A stretch of 64,000 nt of DNA from Beroe forskalii. Lineage: Eukaryota > Ctenophora > Nuda > Beroida > Beroidae. Numbering within the stretch: the stretch's first letter is position 1; each line of letters starts with the position of its first letter. Shown here piece by piece: positions 48,801 to 60,000 of the stretch. The stretch spans positions 35,262 through 99,261 of the forward strand of contig WFMF01000574.1 of NCBI GenBank assembly GCA_011033025.1, in the 5' to 3' direction. Both the position numbers and the translations under genes were made by a program. Below the pieces are notes generated by a model, which was not told the origin of the DNA, ran no database searches, and was given only the letters and a program-made list of their open reading frames with translations.

Positions 48801-50714
48801 TGAAATTTTGATTTGAAATGTTTGCTAGGTGGTCTGGCCGATGCGACATATCTATGCAGTATGCAAGGTGCATGGGCACATGGTTCAAGTATTTGAATAG
48901 TACCTTGCATTAAGGAATTTAATCAGTGGAATATGGTGCTGTTGTGATTTCAAATGCGTTATTTGAGCAGAATAATCATTCCAATCAAACAATACGTCTC
49001 AAACAATCGTACTATTGTCCTATTATAGCAATCGGAAATTGCATGGAGATCGAAGTAGGTGGGAGCTTTATCACTCCTGTTTGAGCATGTTTGGGTTTGA
49101 GGATGATAATAGTGGCTTCCTGCGAATATTATATGGTTAATTGCTACATAATTATTAAGGTTCATAGTTGTCAGTCAATAATGTCGATCCGTCTAATTTT
49201 TGTTCAAAACATTTCAATGGATTTGAATAAAAAGAAAGGTGCATCCTTTGTGTTTTTACGGTGGAGGAGCTTGGACTCAAAGAACCGTCACAGTGACTGC
49301 ACCATGATCCACATAATATTATTATCAAACCGGCATATTTCAGCACATCGCACACCTTATTTCATATATTGAACGCCTCACACAGATGAAAATAGTCCAC
49401 CTCATCAACTTACCACTTTCAAACGTGAAAAGGACATCACTCGGACAACATTCGTTCTGTTCCTCTATTCAGCAGCATTCTTGAAAAGCCCTTTATATGA
49501 CTACTTTCTAATTAGTATTTACTTATTACTATCGGTCTGGTGCCTGATTTTCCTTACTTTGTGTTCAACATATAATAATGCTTTTCTTTATTATTAATAA
49601 CACACGAGCTGTTGATAATCTTATAGTGTGGTACATAGTACTTTTCCTTAGTCTTACAACCTCTTCAAATCCAAGCAGTATGGGGACATTCCTTAATTAG
49701 GTAATTTATATACTAGGTACTTCAGAGCCGATATCCTCAATTGTTCATCTTCATTGTTTAGGTATTGCAAACAGTATGGGAACATCCCCCTATAATTAGT
49801 AAATTTAGATACTTCAGTATCGATATATCCTCAATTGTTCATTTACATTGTTTATTGAGTTCCTTAATGACCTGCAGTAACTCTGTGCTGGCAAATTTTG
49901 TGCTTTTCTGTACAAAAACACTAATGCTCATCCCTCGATTCTTGGTCCCCGCCTCGCTCTCCCCAGTACTTTCCACGCTCAATTATTGACATGTGAGAAT
50001 AACATCATTACCATGGCTTAAAGAAGTTTAATAACGACTCTGAACCACTTCATCTCCCGCACACAGGCCGGTCTGTATATCACAGTAACATTTCCCAGAG
50101 ATCAGACAGACAGAACTGCTGATGTCTGAAACGGACAGGTTGCTGAAAACCTGACTTATATAGGTGTGTGTTCTTACGCCAGATATAATATAAAACTTGT
50201 ATATTTCACTATAAGCAGACACAACCGATATAGGTACAGGAATTTTAAAATAAGCGATTGAAAGTGATATCAGCATTATGATTTCAAATGCATAATTTCA
50301 TGCTTAAAACCGCCTACTTTACTCTTTTGCTCCTTCTTTCTCTACTCATGTTCATGGCACATTCCTAGGCTTGCCGACAGGTTCAGCCACACTCCTTAAC
50401 GAATAACGTATCTTGGTGTATCCATCCCTATTACATATATCAGAGAATGGTATATATCCAAGAACAAGAATGCTGGCAGTAAATTATGATTGTTCTGATT
50501 ACTTAACAGTTTAAGTGGTAAATATATCGTAAATATTGTAACATCAATTTTATTTTATCTTGGTGCAGCTTTGCTCAAGTTCTTTTTTGCCTAGCAAGTT
50601 TTCTTTCATTTAATATTTTTGCAGGAGATCAGCAGGAGGAAATTCCATTCCTTTTTTTGCAGAATGTCGCAGTACACTCAAATATTAAAGTTCGGGACAT
50701 CTATTGTTTCTCAC
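45900..50714. other. Gene-poor stretch
   Basis: A TTTTG microsatellite lies near 46270. A CpG-rich patch with GCGCGC words lies at about 47610-47660. A decayed TGACGTCA-family copy is near 49405-49450. No supported gene. Confidence 0.4.
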
Positions 50715-51735
50715 CACCCCATCTTCCCACCTTTTAAAACCATGATAATGACGTCATCAACACCACCCACTTTTCGATCACGACCCTCATCCCACTTAAC
50801 TTCCATTCAGCATCGTTAATATATAATATATTTTTCGCAGCATTATATTTTCTGCACGTTGTCGATAATTGCCCTACTCTTATAGTTTTGAGTAGTGATG
50901 ATATAAATCTTTTATGTTGACAATCGTCATTAGCTGATGAGATATATATTTTTCGTCGTCGTCGTCTTTTTTTTTTTTCGTTCGTCGTCCTAAGTTGACT
51001 TTCGCCGTTAATATAAATCATTAATCAGGATCATTTATATAATTCGTTCAATCGAGAAAACGTCACAGCTTCTACAGCTCTCATCTAACTTATATATACT
51101 GCCGACATTTGTCCTGCCAAATATAAAAACCTGGACTAATATAATAGGCGGATGGGTATCATCAACTCAACCCTTCAAACCATGTGATCATGAAATCACC
51201 GGTCTTCCTACTCGGATCGTCTGGTGCTAACAAGCCGATAACAACCGCATAACACATATAGTCGGTGTAAAGACTGGCTGGGAGATCTCCAGATGAGACC
51301 AGGGTTGAAAGCTTTCCCCTTCTTCTTTCCAATATATATAGACCAGGTTTTGTCGTTGTCGGATAACCAGATTTGATAATTGATATATCTCTCGGTTGGT
51401 TTGAAACTAGGCCATGCGTATGCGTTATATCGATGTCTATTTTTGCTTTTTTGGGAGCCGAAATGGAATTTCGTTGGGAAGAACCTATGAATTATCACTC
51501 CGATTGTGACACGATTTTCTGTAACTCAAGGATGGATCCTCCCAGAATTTAGGGTAGCCAAGAAAGGTATCGACGATATCTTCTCAGCATTAGAGACGAT
51601 CGAAATCGTCTCATTCTAAGCATCCCTGATCTCACCCACAATCTATATGCTGCTCAGGAATATATATTGGCCCCTCAACCTCATCAATTCCCTATTCTAA
51701 ATCATGATAATGACGTCACTCTCAACTGCATGCTC
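50715..51735. repeat. Cluster of TGACGTCA-family copies
   Basis: Good copies lie at about 50730-50775 (AAACCATGATAATGACGTCA) and 51675-51730 (CTCATCAATTCCCTATTCTA, then TCATGATAATGACGTCACTC). A decayed copy bounded by AGGCGGATG is at 51145-51205. Confidence 0.7.
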
Positions 51736-51944
51736 TTCGGGTTCAACATAGGTGTCTGTCTAGAGAATCATTGTAAGTGCTTTAATTTTAGACGGTAACC
51801 TTTTCCTAGCCATGTTACGCAGGACTATTGGATTCTGATATTTCTAAACGCCACACTGACACTGTTTTGTTTAATTTTTTCCGATTTTTAGAAAAGTCGG
51901 TATGTTTGATTCGCATTTTTCGCAATTGTTTATCCTGATTCTTG

Positions 51945-52110
51945 ACACGAGTTTCAAGTAACTTTTGGCACTATTTCATCTTGACATCACTTTTCCTTGA
52001 CACCATTTCACCTTTGCACTATTTCACATTGACACCATGACGCCTTGACACCATTTCACCTTGACACCATTTTAACTTGACAGTATATTGCCTTGACACC
52101 AATTTATGTT
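51945..52110. repeat. Minisatellite TTGACACCATTTCACC
   Basis: About eight variable units. The motif differs from that at 19.7 kb mainly by CCATTT for CCAGTT. Confidence 0.75.
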
Positions 52111-52734
52111 GGTTGCCCCCTTCCACTTTATTTTATCTCTTAAGCGCGCACAGAAGCCTGAAATCTTTAAATACACAGCAAATTGTGGCCATGACATGTA
52201 GTACAAGACGAAAACGTCTAAAAATAAATAGCAAAAACCTGCATTAAAAGGATAAATAGCAGCATTACCATCGAATGGATAAATGATTGCTTGGCCCGCT
52301 GCCTCTCGAGCATTTTCCATCTTTTTATAGTTTTAGAAGTTTTACTCTTACTTTAAAACATGTCCATTGCTCTAATAATCAGTGAATGTGCTCAGAACGG
52401 TCACTTTTTGCAGAGTTTTCTGTTCCCTATGTCACTTCAGTGTCCTGACTCCAGTGTGTCCTGCAATGTCAAGTTTACCAACTTTTTAAATTCAATTTGT
52501 TGATAATTGACTATTGTCGGCACAAAAACACGTTTTAGAGTCTCCAGGAAACAGCTTTTTGTACTTTTATTGCCGGTGTTTTGATTCTTCATATATATCG
52601 AAGGTGAATCCAGATAATGAGTTTACAGTATCTCCTAATAGCGGTATATCTCTTGGTACGACCGACTGAAGCCATCCAAGTTTTGTGTCATTTAATGACA
52701 GTGCAATGCAGAGCCCTGCTGAGCCTGGACTCCA

Positions 52735-53110
52735 TCACTGTGTTTCTATGGCGACTATCGCAACCATGGCCACTAGAACACGAGATATATCATGTCGCTT
52801 ATGGAGGTGTGTTACTATCGTAACACCCGCAACATACCAGATCTTCATTCTTCATGCCACAGTACCATACCACGGTTTATTTGGCATTTCCAATCTGAAG
52901 AACGCAGTATCACTGTGATTCGGTGATTCCCTTGTGACTACCACAGCCTAAATCCTTATCCTAGCAACACAGTCTCATATCCCTGCGTTTCCATGGCAAC
53001 TATCGGAACCATGATCCTAGCAACACAGTCTCATATCCTTACGTTTCCATGGCAACTATCGCAACCATGATCCTAGCAACACTTTCACATATCCTTGTTT
53101 CCATGGTCAA
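52735..53110. repeat. Imperfect repeat, unit about 60 bp
   Basis: GTTTCCATGGCAACTATCG followed by AACCATGATCCTAGCAACAC is repeated two to three times, with an outlying version near 52740. Open frames over this stretch contain no recognisable domain. Confidence 0.65.
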
Positions 53111-53165
53111 TGGTCACTATAGCTACCTTTGTCTGTTATGTGGTTCATGATGGAATGTTACAGGC

Positions 53166-53624
53166 ATGTCCTTTCCAAGTGTATTGCGATTCAAGAGCTG
53201 TACAAAGCTTCAGATATTTGAGTGTACAATTCTTTTTTTGTATTCTCGAACAATCGGCCTTACAGAATATTTAACTACAGTGATTTTCTCGTCCTTGAAT
53301 TATTTTCCGTACAACAATATACATCATGAACAGCCCAAAATTCCTTCTTGGTACTTCCGTAAACAAATTCTCCGCCATGTTCTCCAGAATTTATGTCAGG
53401 ACAACAAACTTTCCGTCGTAACTCACCTAAATACGAAAATCATAGTTGAAAAACGAAGCCATCTTCCTTCTAATGGTTTGTACGGGACTGAAGTCTTGGA
53501 AACATCGCTATTTCCTCCCGCTATATATTATATCTGTCTTTTCTGTCTAAAGAGGAAAAGTAACTCTGAGAAAAAGTTGAGTTATCATCTCTCTTCCTAC
53601 ATGAAACAGCAGCTAATATTTTAG
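53166..53624 (+). other. Isolated open frame of 152 codons, no recognisable domain
   Basis: Starts MSFPSVLRFKSC and ends near SSYMKQQLIF. It is the longest plus-strand open frame in the gene-poor region, yet it is AT-driven and shows no conserved motif, splice partners or neighbours. It could be a small gene, a decayed transposon frame or chance. Confidence 0.15.
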
Positions 53625-53993
53625 CGCTACCAATTACCTCGATCTGTAGACGTTTCGTTGCTAGATATATGTGTATTAAAATGTCAGATATGATAAATCT
53701 TTCTCTTTCCCTATGCGGGAGGAGAAAACTCCGTATAAAGCAGGGTTTGAGATACAACTAAATTGATATAAAACTATCTTATAAAATACTCCAAGTATGC
53801 TTTTTAAAAATATTAACATTACACAAAGGAAAACTTCAATAATTGTACGATTTCGTAATTCGTGTTCGATAACGATTAACGAACATCAAATTTTAAGCTG
53901 TGCTCTTTCTTTAATCTGTAATCATCTTATTAGGAATATAACTAACAGAAAGTATATAAGTACTACATATTTTGATGTTTCATAGAATCAGCT

Positions 53994-54110
53994 CGACGCA
54001 TTTGAATATTGTCGGCTTGGTCTCGTGACCTGACACTTGAAATCATTGCCCCAAGCCGGATCAAAGCTTAGGGAAATTGGGTCACAAGCCGGTACAATTC
54101 AAATGCGTCA
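53994..54110. mobile_element. Short palindromic element
   Basis: Ends GACGCATTTGAAT and ATTCAAATGCGTC, with matching inner GTCGGCTTG and CAAGCCGG words and GGTCTCGTGACC opposed by GGGTCAC. About 117 bp with no coding capacity. Confidence 0.65.
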
Positions 54111-54410
54111 ACCATAATATCAGAGATCCTGCATTTTAGAATTCCACATGGGAGAGGTCCGTACTCTACTGCTCCAGTGTACCTTACATAATGATTGTTT
54201 GTATGTAGTAGGTATTGTACTGTACCCAGTTTACACAACCCATCTTATAGTCTCACATCTTATACGCCTTTTATAGCAGTTATTAAGCTTTTGTCATATT
54301 GCTGACAATATGAGAGGGTTCGGCTAATGAACGGAGCAACATCCCACCAATAAAACCACTGACAAAAAGTAGACTAATTTAAAGTACTGTAAGGAAAACA
54401 TGTAAACATG

Positions 54411-54957
54411 GTATATATCATAGCTGCCGACTCTTGAAAATCCTTTGGGAGGGCACTTTTTTACCCCACTTTGGAGGGCAAATATCATTGCTTGGAGGGC
54501 AAATTTCGTAAGTATATTCCTCGAATTTATGTGTCGACCTTTTTTTTTTTTTTTTTTTTTTTGGTCGACGCCTCAAAAACGCAATCCGAGATAGTGCTTA
54601 TTAGGGGTAAATTTCCAGATTTTTAGGTAAATTTTTTATGATTTAAGGTAAATTTCTCGATTTTCAGTAGGTAAATTTTTTAAAATTGATTCGAGATAGT
54701 GCTCGATAGGTAAATTTTCAAAATTGATCCGAGATAGTGCTTAGTAGGTAGATTTTCGGAAATTGGTGACCTTTTTTTTAGGAACGACTAAAATGTGATC
54801 CGATCCGAGATAGTGCTTTTGGGTAATTTCCAGAATTTTGAGTAAATTTTCAGATTTGCTCTCCAAAAAGGTGGGCAAGGTCCAAAAGGAGGGCAAGTGG
54901 AGGGCATGGGAGGGCGCCCTCCCAAAAGGAGGGCAGTTCGGCAGCTATGGTATATAT
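54411..54957. mobile_element. hAT-like non-autonomous element with 8 bp target duplication
   Basis: The element spans 54419-54949. Its ends are CATAGCTGCCGA and, at the right, TCGGCAGCTATG. It is flanked on both sides by GTATATAT (54411-54418 and 54950-54957). Inside are repeated GGAGGGCAA words, a poly-T run at 54540 and several direct copies of ATCCGAGATAGTGCTT. Eight-base duplications and CA...TG ends fit the hAT group. No transposase is present. Confidence 0.8.
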
Positions 54958-55293
54958 GCATATTACATGGTACATGAATATGTGCAGAGCTATTTACATG
55001 CATGATACCATGGATGCTTTGATAAATAAGTAAATAGCATGGTTAGTCCCCAAATGCCAGATTAATGAATACATAAATAGATTATTTGAAAAACGAGTAC
55101 TGAGTAAACATCTTATTTCCATTTTACGTTTATTGATTTACTGTAAAAGCCAAAAGGTAAAAACTATATTTTCGAATGGAATATTGAAGTGACTGAAGTG
55201 TGTTCTTATACAGAAAGTCAGCCAATCTTCGTAAAAACACCATTACTTCAAAGAGCACCACCATGTGTACCGTGTCCATAAAGAACATGCTAT

Positions 55294-56629
55294 TTAAGGG
55301 GGGGGGTTCAAGCCAAATTTTTGGGAAAACACGTTTCTGAGATAACGGTTGACCCAAAAGGTATACCCGTGGGCCAACTTTGGCCAGGTTTGGTACCCTC
55401 AGACCCACTGGCGCCGCCGTAGCCATGCCCAAATGGGCACAAAATGGGCATATTTTCCAAAAAGCAACTTGGGCGAGATTTGAGGTGTGCAATCGATAGA
55501 TAATGGTCCCCTGAGTTACCATAAAAAATTTGAAGTCGATATCTCAAAAAATGGCTGAGTTATGGCCGAAAAACGTATGCCCATATATGGGCATACGGCG
55601 CATCGCTACAAGCCAATTCTGGCCCATAACTTGGGCAAATATCAATATTTTTGAATGAAACCAACTTAATTCGATAAATAGCGTTGAATTATGTATTCTC
55701 TGCAAGTTTGGGCTTGATTGCTGCTAAAATGGCGATTTGAGGTCCAAAAACTCAAAAAACCTCTAAAAAACCACAAAATCGCCATTTTCTCAGTTCGCGT
55801 TTTTTCCATAGTGCGCTTTACTCAAATGCTTATAACTTCGGCTACGATTGATATTTTTGCATAATTCTTTTTTTACGTGAAACTAGACTAAATTCCTCAG
55901 ATACAAATGGAGCCGGATTTTGAGTTGGGCCTTCAAAAATTTTGGCATAAAAGCGCCAAATTTTGCCAAAATTTTGGCTTTTGGTGCCAAAAAATTTGAA
56001 GGCCTAACTCAAAATTCCGGCTCCATTTTGTATCTGAGGAATTTAGTCTAGTTTCACGTAAAAAAAAGAATTATAAAAATATCAATCGTAGCCGAAGTTA
56101 TAAGCGTTTGAGTAAAGTGCACTTTGGAAAAAACGCGAACTGAGAAAATGGCGATTTTGTGGTTTTTTAGAGGTTTTTTGGACCTCAAATCTTCATTTTA
56201 GCAGCAATCAAGCCCAAACTTGCAGAGAATACACAATTCAACGCTATTCATCGAATTAAGTTGGTTTCATTCAAAAATATTGATATTTGCCCAAGTTATG
56301 GGCCAGAATTGGCTTGTGCGATGCGCGTATGCCCATATATGGGCATACGTTTTTCGGCCATAACTCAGCCATTTTTTGAGATATCGACTTCAAATTTTGT
56401 ATGGTAACTCAGGGGGCCATTATCTATCGATTGCACACCTCAGATCCCGCCCAAGTTGCTTTTGAAAAATATGCCCATTTTGTGCCCATATTTGGGCATG
56501 GCGCCACAACGGCGCCAGTGGGTCTGGGGGTACCAAACCTGGCCAAAAGTTGGCCCATTTTATACCTTTGGGGCAACCGTTATCTCAGAAACGTGTTTTC
56601 CCAAAAATTTGGCTTGAACCCCCCCTTAA
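55294..56629. mobile_element. 1.34 kb near-perfect foldback element flanked by TTAA
   Basis: Two arms of about 665 bp meet at about 55,962 with almost no loop. The left end reads TTAAGGGGGGGGTTCAAGCC and the right end is GGCTTGAACCCCCCCTTAA. Matching landmarks include GATAACGGTTGACCC and GGGCAACCGTTATC, and CCCATATATGGGCATACG in both arms. Flanking TTAA suggests insertion by a piggyBac-type transposase, which is inference. The open frames in the arms are mirror shadows. Confidence 0.88.
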
Positions 56630-57045
56630 GTCGGTTATCTACCACCTACTCACACAGTCCTACATAATATGGATGCCTAGGAGCAATGAAGTGTGGTGAC
56701 AAGCTGTGATTTAATGTGTGTACCTGGCCACTGGAACGTGTGCACATAATATGTGATGCATATATTATGTACATTATCTCATGTACTGCAACTAGGCAAC
56801 AAATGAACTTTCACTTTAATGACTTTCCTGTGACTGAGATCTCAAGAGGAAACTTGCTGTACATTCATATGGTCATGATATGTTATAAAACAATATCTAA
56901 TATCAACTTATCAAGGGATTAAATGCTGAATTTTACAATATTAGGATCTGGATACTCAAGTCCCAGATACTTATAATTTAGGCCTAGGGGACTGCGAATT
57001 GTGATAAAGGTTAAAGCTGTCTGCTCTTTAATACACTTCACTAAC

Positions 57046-60000
57046 CTGTGACTGTTTATCGAAATCCCAAGCACTGGGAACGTTCGGAGGCCACGCTTGA
57101 TCAGCCGGCGTGTCATTTCCATCCCAAATATCAGCTCTATCAGATATGTTGTCACCTAACTGAAAGCAAACTCAGTCAAGAACAATATGTTTTTACAATT
57201 ATAACCACCTTTTGTGAATTTAAAAATTATTCTCGTACAGTACAGTAGGCATTTAAATCATTATATAGACTTACATCTGCAGCAAGGAGAGCTAAGTTTG
57301 ACTGAGCAAAGGCATCATATGAAATGTATCCATCCTGTCCGATCTGGTTGAGCATATCATCTGCATAATCGTCATCATATCCAAGATGCCTACATACTTC
57401 GACCAAGTCAGTCCTGGATGAATAATTTCAAATATGTGGGTGTATATAATTTCAACAAACAACAAAATACTTGCCAGGGGAATGTTCATGATCAAATATC
57501 AAATAATGTTTGAGGGGGATTCCGTTCTCACATAATTTCTGGCAATGTAATCAGAATGTATATATAAACCAAAAAATGGAAGAGAAAGATTGGCAAGAAT
57601 GGGGGGGGGGGTCCACCGGCCAACGGCCATCGGCCAATTGGCCGAAATTGGAAATTTTTTAGACGGTTGGCCGGTTGGCCGTTTTTCTATTTTTGATATT
57701 TACTGCTCTTCAGGGGGGTACAATCAAAAAACTCTCAGAGAGAAAGTTGCTTGTTATAGTTCAAAGAACACACCTGAGTACATTTGAAGACACTTATTAT
57801 CGAAATCGCGAAAAAATGTGGTGTTAAAGATAATAAAGCTCATTTTTGTAGTCTAGTGCTTTTGGCAACTCATAGACCAGGAGAATGCAACTGTTAATAA
57901 CATCTCAGTAGGTTCCCCAAGAGGTATTGAATATTTTTCGGTGGCCAGGAAAGTATTGGAGTGCTTGAAAGGAAATCCCCTTGCATGAGGACTCCTTGAT
58001 TCTGATAAAAGGGCTTGCCAATTAAGACTGCAGCACAGAGTCCTGCAAGGAATTACTCACCCTGACATTGCCCCTATCCATCTAGTCTCCCTGCCTCACA
58101 CTATAGCACCATGCATTCCCTTAGCCTTGTCTCGCCCTAGTACCTTGGCCTCCTTCTCAATTCCTCATGATCGGCAACTGCTCCGAAACTTCCTTCTGAG
58201 TCCTCTACCCAGTCTCCTCATCAGTCTTTTCATCCTGTTCTGCCGCCCCTTCCCAATAGATTCCTAGTCCATCCCCCAACTGACACCCTACTGAACCCCT
58301 GCTGACCCCTAATGACCCCCTGGTGAACCCCTACTGACCCCCTGGTGACCCCGTGGTGTTCCCCTGCTGCCCCCCATTGAGCGCCTGTCCCTGCCCTATT
58401 GAGCCCTGAAAGTTCCCCAGCCCATCTAGTCTATCTGCCTCACACTATAGCACCATGCATTCCTTACCCTTGTCTCGCCTTAGTACCTTGGCCTCCTTCT
58501 CAAATTCCTCAAGATCAGCCACTGCTCCTCAACTTCCTTCTGAGTCTTCTGCCCAGTCTCTTCCTCAGTCTTTTCATCCTGTTCTGCAGCCCCTTCCCAA
58601 TGGATTCCTAATTCATCCCCCTACTGAACCCTGCTGACCCCCTAATAACCCCCTGCTGGCCCTCTACTGACCCCTGCTGACCCCTGGTAAAACCCTACTG
58701 ACCCCTGCTGACTCCCTGGTGAATTCCTACTGACGCCCTGCTGACTCCTGCTAGCCCCCTGGTGAATCCCTGCTGACCCCCTACTGACTCCCTGTTGAAC
58801 TCCTACTGACCCTCCTGCTTACCTTCCAATAGTGGTCAGCCTCGTCAGCAGTGCTGACGGGGAAAAAATTTGGCCAAATAGGGGATTTTCAGTCAGTGAC
58901 TCTCTTTGCGCGCAAAGCAAAAAGCTGGGGAAGTCTATAGTTTGAGATTTTCAAGGAGTAATATAGTTTTGGTAGGATATTTGACAGATGGGACATTGAT
59001 ATTGAAACTGGGGTAGCCTGGGAGTTGTGAGGCCTTTAGATTGGGTCTTGGGTAGGTAAGGTGGGGCTTCAAGATTGGGATTGAGGCAGAGAAAGTGGGG
59101 CTTCAGGATTGGGACTGCACTGGGGTAGGAAAATTGGGGCTTCAAGATTGGGATCGGGGTAGGAAAATTAGGGCTTCAAGATTGGGGCTTAATTGTGGTA
59201 GGAAATGTGGGGCTTTACGATTGGGATAGGAAAATGGGGCTTCAAGATTAAAGCAAAAGTGGGACTTCAAGATTGGGATTGCTCAATCCCAATCTTGAAT
59301 TGGAAAATGAGTCTTTTAGAGGCTTCGCCCCACACCTTTGCTTGTCATTCTAAATTCATTTTGTTGTAGATTTCATATTTCAGGCGCTTTGAAAATCAGC
59401 AAATGTTAGGGTTACAAAAATTGTTCTGAGGCAACAATTTCATCTACTTAGAAAGTCTGGCTTCTGGGGGCTGCCGCCCCCAGACCCCTGTTTGTCATTT
59501 AAAAAACAGTTCATTAAAGATTTCCTGTGCGAGACACAATTTCGGCTACAGTAATGGCAGGGATCTTTAAGAGGCGGCAATTTCATCCACTTAAAACTTT
59601 AAAACGTCTGGCTTCTGGGGGCTGCCGCCCCCAGACCCCTGCTTGTCATTTGAAATACAGTTCGTTTCAGGATCATTGAAATTTCGGCTACATTTAAGGC
59701 AGCAATCATTATGAGCCGACAATTTCATCTACTCAGAACGTCTGGCTTCTGGGGGCTGCCGCCCCCAGACCCCTGCTTGTCATTTGAAATACAGTTCGCT
59801 TTAGATTTCCTGTGTCAAGCACCTTGAAATTTCAGCTGAAGTTTGGGTAAGAATCATTACGAGGCGACAATTTCATCTTCTTAGAACGTCTGGCTTCTGG
59901 GGGCTGCCGCCCCCCGACCCCTGCTTGTCATCTGAAATACAGTTCGTTTCAGATTTCCTGTGTCAGGCACCTTGAAATTTCGGCTACATTTAGGGTAGGG

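Noticed and set aside
55130..56667. Frames of 79-130 codons on opposite strands near 55.3 and 56.5 kb
   Set aside because: They are the same sequence in the two arms of the foldback element.
58399..58637. Charged minus-strand reading with a good donor near 58,460
   Set aside because: It lies in a duplicated minisatellite block, the other copy has a stop and a lost donor, and EF-hand exons 1 and 2 join perfectly without it.
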